Below, piece by piece: positions 4,564 to 6,472 of a stretch of 6,472 nucleotides of DNA (its first letter is position 1; each line of letters begins with the position of its first letter). This DNA comes from an uncultured Bacilli bacterium (GTDB lineage: Bacteria; Bacillota_I; Bacilli_A; RF39; UBA660). The position numbers and the translations under genes were made by a program. Below the pieces are notes generated by a model, which was given only the letters and a program-made list of their open reading frames with translations, was not told the origin of the DNA and ran no database searches. The stretch covers positions 1-6,472 of the forward strand of contig CANPZJ010000043.1 in assembly GCA_947588795.1 (NCBI GenBank). The letters run 5' to 3'.

Positions 4564-6006
4564 TTACCATCTAGCACAATTTAAGTGATATTCTTGACAA
4601 ATTGTCTCAGTTAAAACTTTAGGATCTGGTTCATTATAATCACCACAGCCACCAAATGCTAATCGTGATCCATTGTATTTTGCAATTATACTGTTTATTT
4701 TTTGCGATACATTATAATAATAATTATTAAAATTTTTACCAAAATTTTCTAATGAATTAGAATTATGTATATAAAGGAAACTATATCTTGCTACAAGTGA
4801 ATGGGCATCACCAGTTACTGAATAATCTTTTAACCCTTTTACTGTTTTTAGATATGATTCTATTTCATTTTTAGCACTAGTAGCTTTACTTTCATTATAG
4901 ATTAATTTATTGTATTTACTAGTGAAATCTTCATCTATTGCTTTATAATATTCTGATTCATCATCATAATCTTCATATTTTATTTTAGAACTTTCATATT
5001 TATCATACCCTTTATAAGTTTCAGAATATGAACTAGAATAATAATCAGCTAACACATCAGCAATATTATCCGTAAAAACTATATCAGAACCACAACCTTT
5101 AGTAGTTCTTCCTGAATATTCAACTAAAATATTTTCGTTTAAATTTATTTTATCAATAGTAGATGTTATTGTACTTGTTGGCTCTTCTTTTATCTCTTCT
5201 TTTGCTTCTTCTTTCTTATTACTTTCTTCTTTATTTGGAGTTGTAGTATTCTTTTTCCATATAGCTTTTAAAGTAAAATTACTTGTTACCTTCTCTTTGA
5301 AATCATATTTTTTACCATTTAATTGCCACTCAACAAATTCATAACCTTTTTTAGTAGGATTTTTTACTTCTTTTAATACTTCATTTTCTTTAACTTCTTG
5401 ACTATTCACTTTACTTCCACCATTGCTGTCAAATGATATGGTAAATATTTTTAATTGCTCACTTTCCAAATCTTTAGCAACATTTTCATCTAATATTTCT
5501 TTAAAATCTACCAAAATATTTATATCTTCAGTATATTTTGAACCATCTTTGATTTGTTGTAATATTTTTTCATCATCAAATTTATAATCACTTACTATTT
5601 CTAAGTTTGAAAATGCTACTTTATTGTCTCTTGCAACATCACATAAAATAATTAAAGAATCCATAACGCTTTTACCTTTAAAATCAATTGTATCATATAT
5701 ATCTTTAGCATCATTATTGATAAGTTCGTAGTCATTTACTTCTTCAACAAAATCACTACATATATATTTTTTACCATCTTTATCAGTGCATTCAAAATAA
5801 GTAACTTTAAAATTTAATTTTACTAACGGATTTATTTTAACATACATTGCATGAGTTTCTTCCTTTTTTACTTTTTTATCTGATAATTCTTCTTGAGATT
5901 TATTTTTAATAATTAGTAAAACTGTGACACAAATAATTAAAAGAAAAAATACTCCCACTCCTATTAAAAATTTCTTGTTTTTAAATAATTTTTTTAACTT
6001 CTCCAT
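4564..6006 (-). CDS. Membrane-anchored surface protein with RsgI-like segment and InlB-type B-repeat
   Basis: A protein of 480 residues. A 12-residue basic cytoplasmic tail precedes one membrane helix (~13-33); the rest should be outside. Residues ~52-140 (MYVKINPLVKLNF, then NNDAKDIYDTIDFKGKSVMDSL) resemble the extracellular domain next to the membrane helix in RsgI anti-sigma factors, including its Asn-Pro (N59-P60), but the cytoplasmic anti-sigma domain is absent. Residues ~187-251 form one InlB/Listeria-Bacteroides B-repeat (FDSNGG, then GYEFVEWQLNGKKYDF and LKAIWKK). A Glu/Lys/Thr-rich linker (252-282) joins a C-terminal domain (283-480) that I do not recognise, rich in Tyr/Ser/Asp, with C305, C454, C470 and C477 available for disulfides. 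Monocistronic, with its own promoter and terminator. Likely an adhesion or surface-sensing protein; function is not established. Confidence 0.85.
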   Translation of the reverse strand: MEKLKKLFKNKKFLIGVGVFFLLIICVTVLLIIKNKSQEELSDKKVKKEETHAMYVKINPLVKLNFKVTYFECTDKDGKKYICSDFVEEVNDYELINNDAKDIYDTIDFKGKSVMDSLIILCDVARDNKVAFSNLEIVSDYKFDDEKILQQIKDGSKYTEDINILVDFKEILDENVAKDLESEQLKIFTISFDSNGGSKVNSQEVKENEVLKEVKNPTKKGYEFVEWQLNGKKYDFKEKVTSNFTLKAIWKKNTTTPNKEESNKKEEAKEEIKEEPTSTITSTIDKINLNENILVEYSGRTTKGCGSDIVFTDNIADVLADYYSSSYSETYKGYDKYESSKIKYEDYDDESEYYKAIDEDFTSKYNKLIYNESKATSAKNEIESYLKTVKGLKDYSVTGDAHSLVARYSFLYIHNSNSLENFGKNFNNYYYNVSQKINSIIAKYNGSRLAFGGCGDYNEPDPKVLTETICQEYHLNCARW

Positions 6007-6040
6007 TCTACCACTTTTAGTTAATTCCTTTCTTACTTTA

Positions 6041-6068
6041 AGAATAACATTTATTATTATTTTGTCAA
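6041..6068 (-). promoter_or_regulatory. Promoter of the surface-protein gene
   Basis: A perfect TTGACA (6068-6063), a 16-base spacer ending in TGT (extended -10) and TATTCT (6046-6041). Transcription would start near 6034, about 28 bases before the ATG at 6006. The ribosome site before that ATG is modest (AAAGTGG, six to twelve bases upstream). Confidence 0.7.
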
Positions 6069-6084
6069 CTATTATTTGTTTTTT

Positions 6085-6112
6085 AAAAAATAAAAGAGCA
6101 TCAAGCTCCTTT
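6085..6112 (-). terminator. Terminator of the right-edge gene
   Basis: An 8-bp stem AAAGGAGC / GCTCTTTT (6112-6105 and 6099-6092, one G-U pair), a five-base loop, then ATTTTTT on the minus strand. It begins three bases after the TAA stop at 6117-6115 and separates that gene from the next promoter. Confidence 0.85.
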
Positions 6113-6114
6113 AT

Positions 6115-6472
6115 TTAATTTTGCTCACAATTAGATAGTTCATCTTCTAATTCATAAATTCTATTTTCATAACTATCAATAACATTTTCATAATAACTTA
6201 TTTCATCATCTCTATCTTTTTGTTTTTGATAAAAATTATTTTCATTAGCTTGTAACTTTTGAATATTTTCTTTACTTGCATAAATAGTTACTTTTTGTAT
6301 ATCACTATTAATATCAAGTATTTCTTTACTATTAAGTTTATCGATAAAATCTCTTATAACAACTATTGGATTACTAATATTACTATACAAATGAATTATA
6401 TTATTGCTTTCATAATATTCAATATCATATATTTTATAAACACTAGAGTCTACTATGATATTATCAATATCT
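6115..6472 (-). CDS. Hypothetical protein with coiled-coil tail (partial, 5' end beyond the right edge)
   Basis: The last 118 codons of a gene whose start lies outside the window. The frame stays open from the stop at 6117-6115 to base 6471. A TTG at 6390 could be read as a start, but the 27 codons above it are open, with the same character (ending YYESNNIIHL), and no ribosome site precedes the TTG. The visible part is a mixed region with alternating hydrophobic residues (NPIVVIRDFIDKLNSKEILD, TIYASKENIQKL), followed by a C-terminal ~45 residues rich in Glu, Asp, Gln, Asn and Tyr with heptad-like spacing (YYENVIDSYENRIYELEDEL), probably a coiled coil. No membrane segment is visible. I do not recognise the family. 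Confidence 0.75.
   Translation of the reverse strand, partial: DIDNIIVDSSVYKIYDIEYYESNNIIHLYSNISNPIVVIRDFIDKLNSKEILDINSDIQKVTIYASKENIQKLQANENNFYQKQKDRDDEISYYENVIDSYENRIYELEDELSNCEQN

Noticed and set aside
5924..6118. A 64-codon open frame on the plus strand.
   Set aside because: It lies antisense to the start, promoter and terminator region of well-supported minus-strand genes, is low-complexity, and has no ribosome site; it is a shadow of AT-rich sequence.
6388..6390. TTG as the start of a 91-residue protein at the right edge.
   Set aside because: The frame is open for 27 more codons up to the window edge and no ribosome site precedes the TTG, so the gene is better read as 5'-truncated by the window.

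Overview
The window is very AT-rich, and every gene lies on the minus strand, so the natural reading order is from high to low coordinates. TGA is used as a stop (regulator gene at 872) and Trp is encoded by TGG, so this is the standard bacterial code rather than the mycoplasma code. Shine-Dalgarno sites of the AAAGGAG type, YtrA/VanR/VanS-type proteins and single-membrane surface proteins point to a low-GC Firmicute, possibly an uncultured gut Bacilli/Clostridia lineage. Taxonomy cannot be settled from this sequence alone.

Layout in transcription order. (1) 6472-6115: the 3' end of a gene of unknown function with a coiled-coil tail, closed by a terminator. (2) 6006-4564: a 480-residue membrane-anchored surface protein with its own promoter and terminator. 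Its ectodomain starts with an RsgI-like segment, followed by an InlB-type B-repeat, a charged linker and an unrecognised cysteine-containing domain. (3) 4563-4081: a 483-base region with no gene longer than 50 codons. It looks like a type I toxin-antitoxin module: a 38-40-residue one-helix hydrophobic peptide on the minus strand and a convergent antisense RNA of about 90 nt on the plus strand. The antisense RNA has its own promoter and a good terminator. (4) 4080-1323: an operon of a membrane-anchored C39-like cysteine peptidase, a VanR-like response regulator and a VanS-like histidine kinase, ended by a terminator whose stem contains the kinase stop codon. (5) 1302 to the left edge: a YtrA-type GntR repressor, an ABC-transporter ATPase and the first 11 codons of the likely permease. 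These overlap (ATGA and TAATG) and are driven by a promoter lying inside three 10-bp-phased direct repeats, probably the repressor's operator.

How they may work together: the right part encodes surface proteins. The VanRS-like pair may sense a cell-wall signal and control the peptidase co-transcribed with it. The GntR-ABC operon is the kind of module that responds to envelope stress or peptide antibiotics. The most interesting element is the compact toxin/antisense locus. Its toxin mRNA shows a Shine-Dalgarno-sequestering hairpin, a perfect 10-bp complementarity between its 5' and 3' ends, and an antisense RNA covering the toxin's 3' end. I do not recognise the peptide as a member of a named toxin family.
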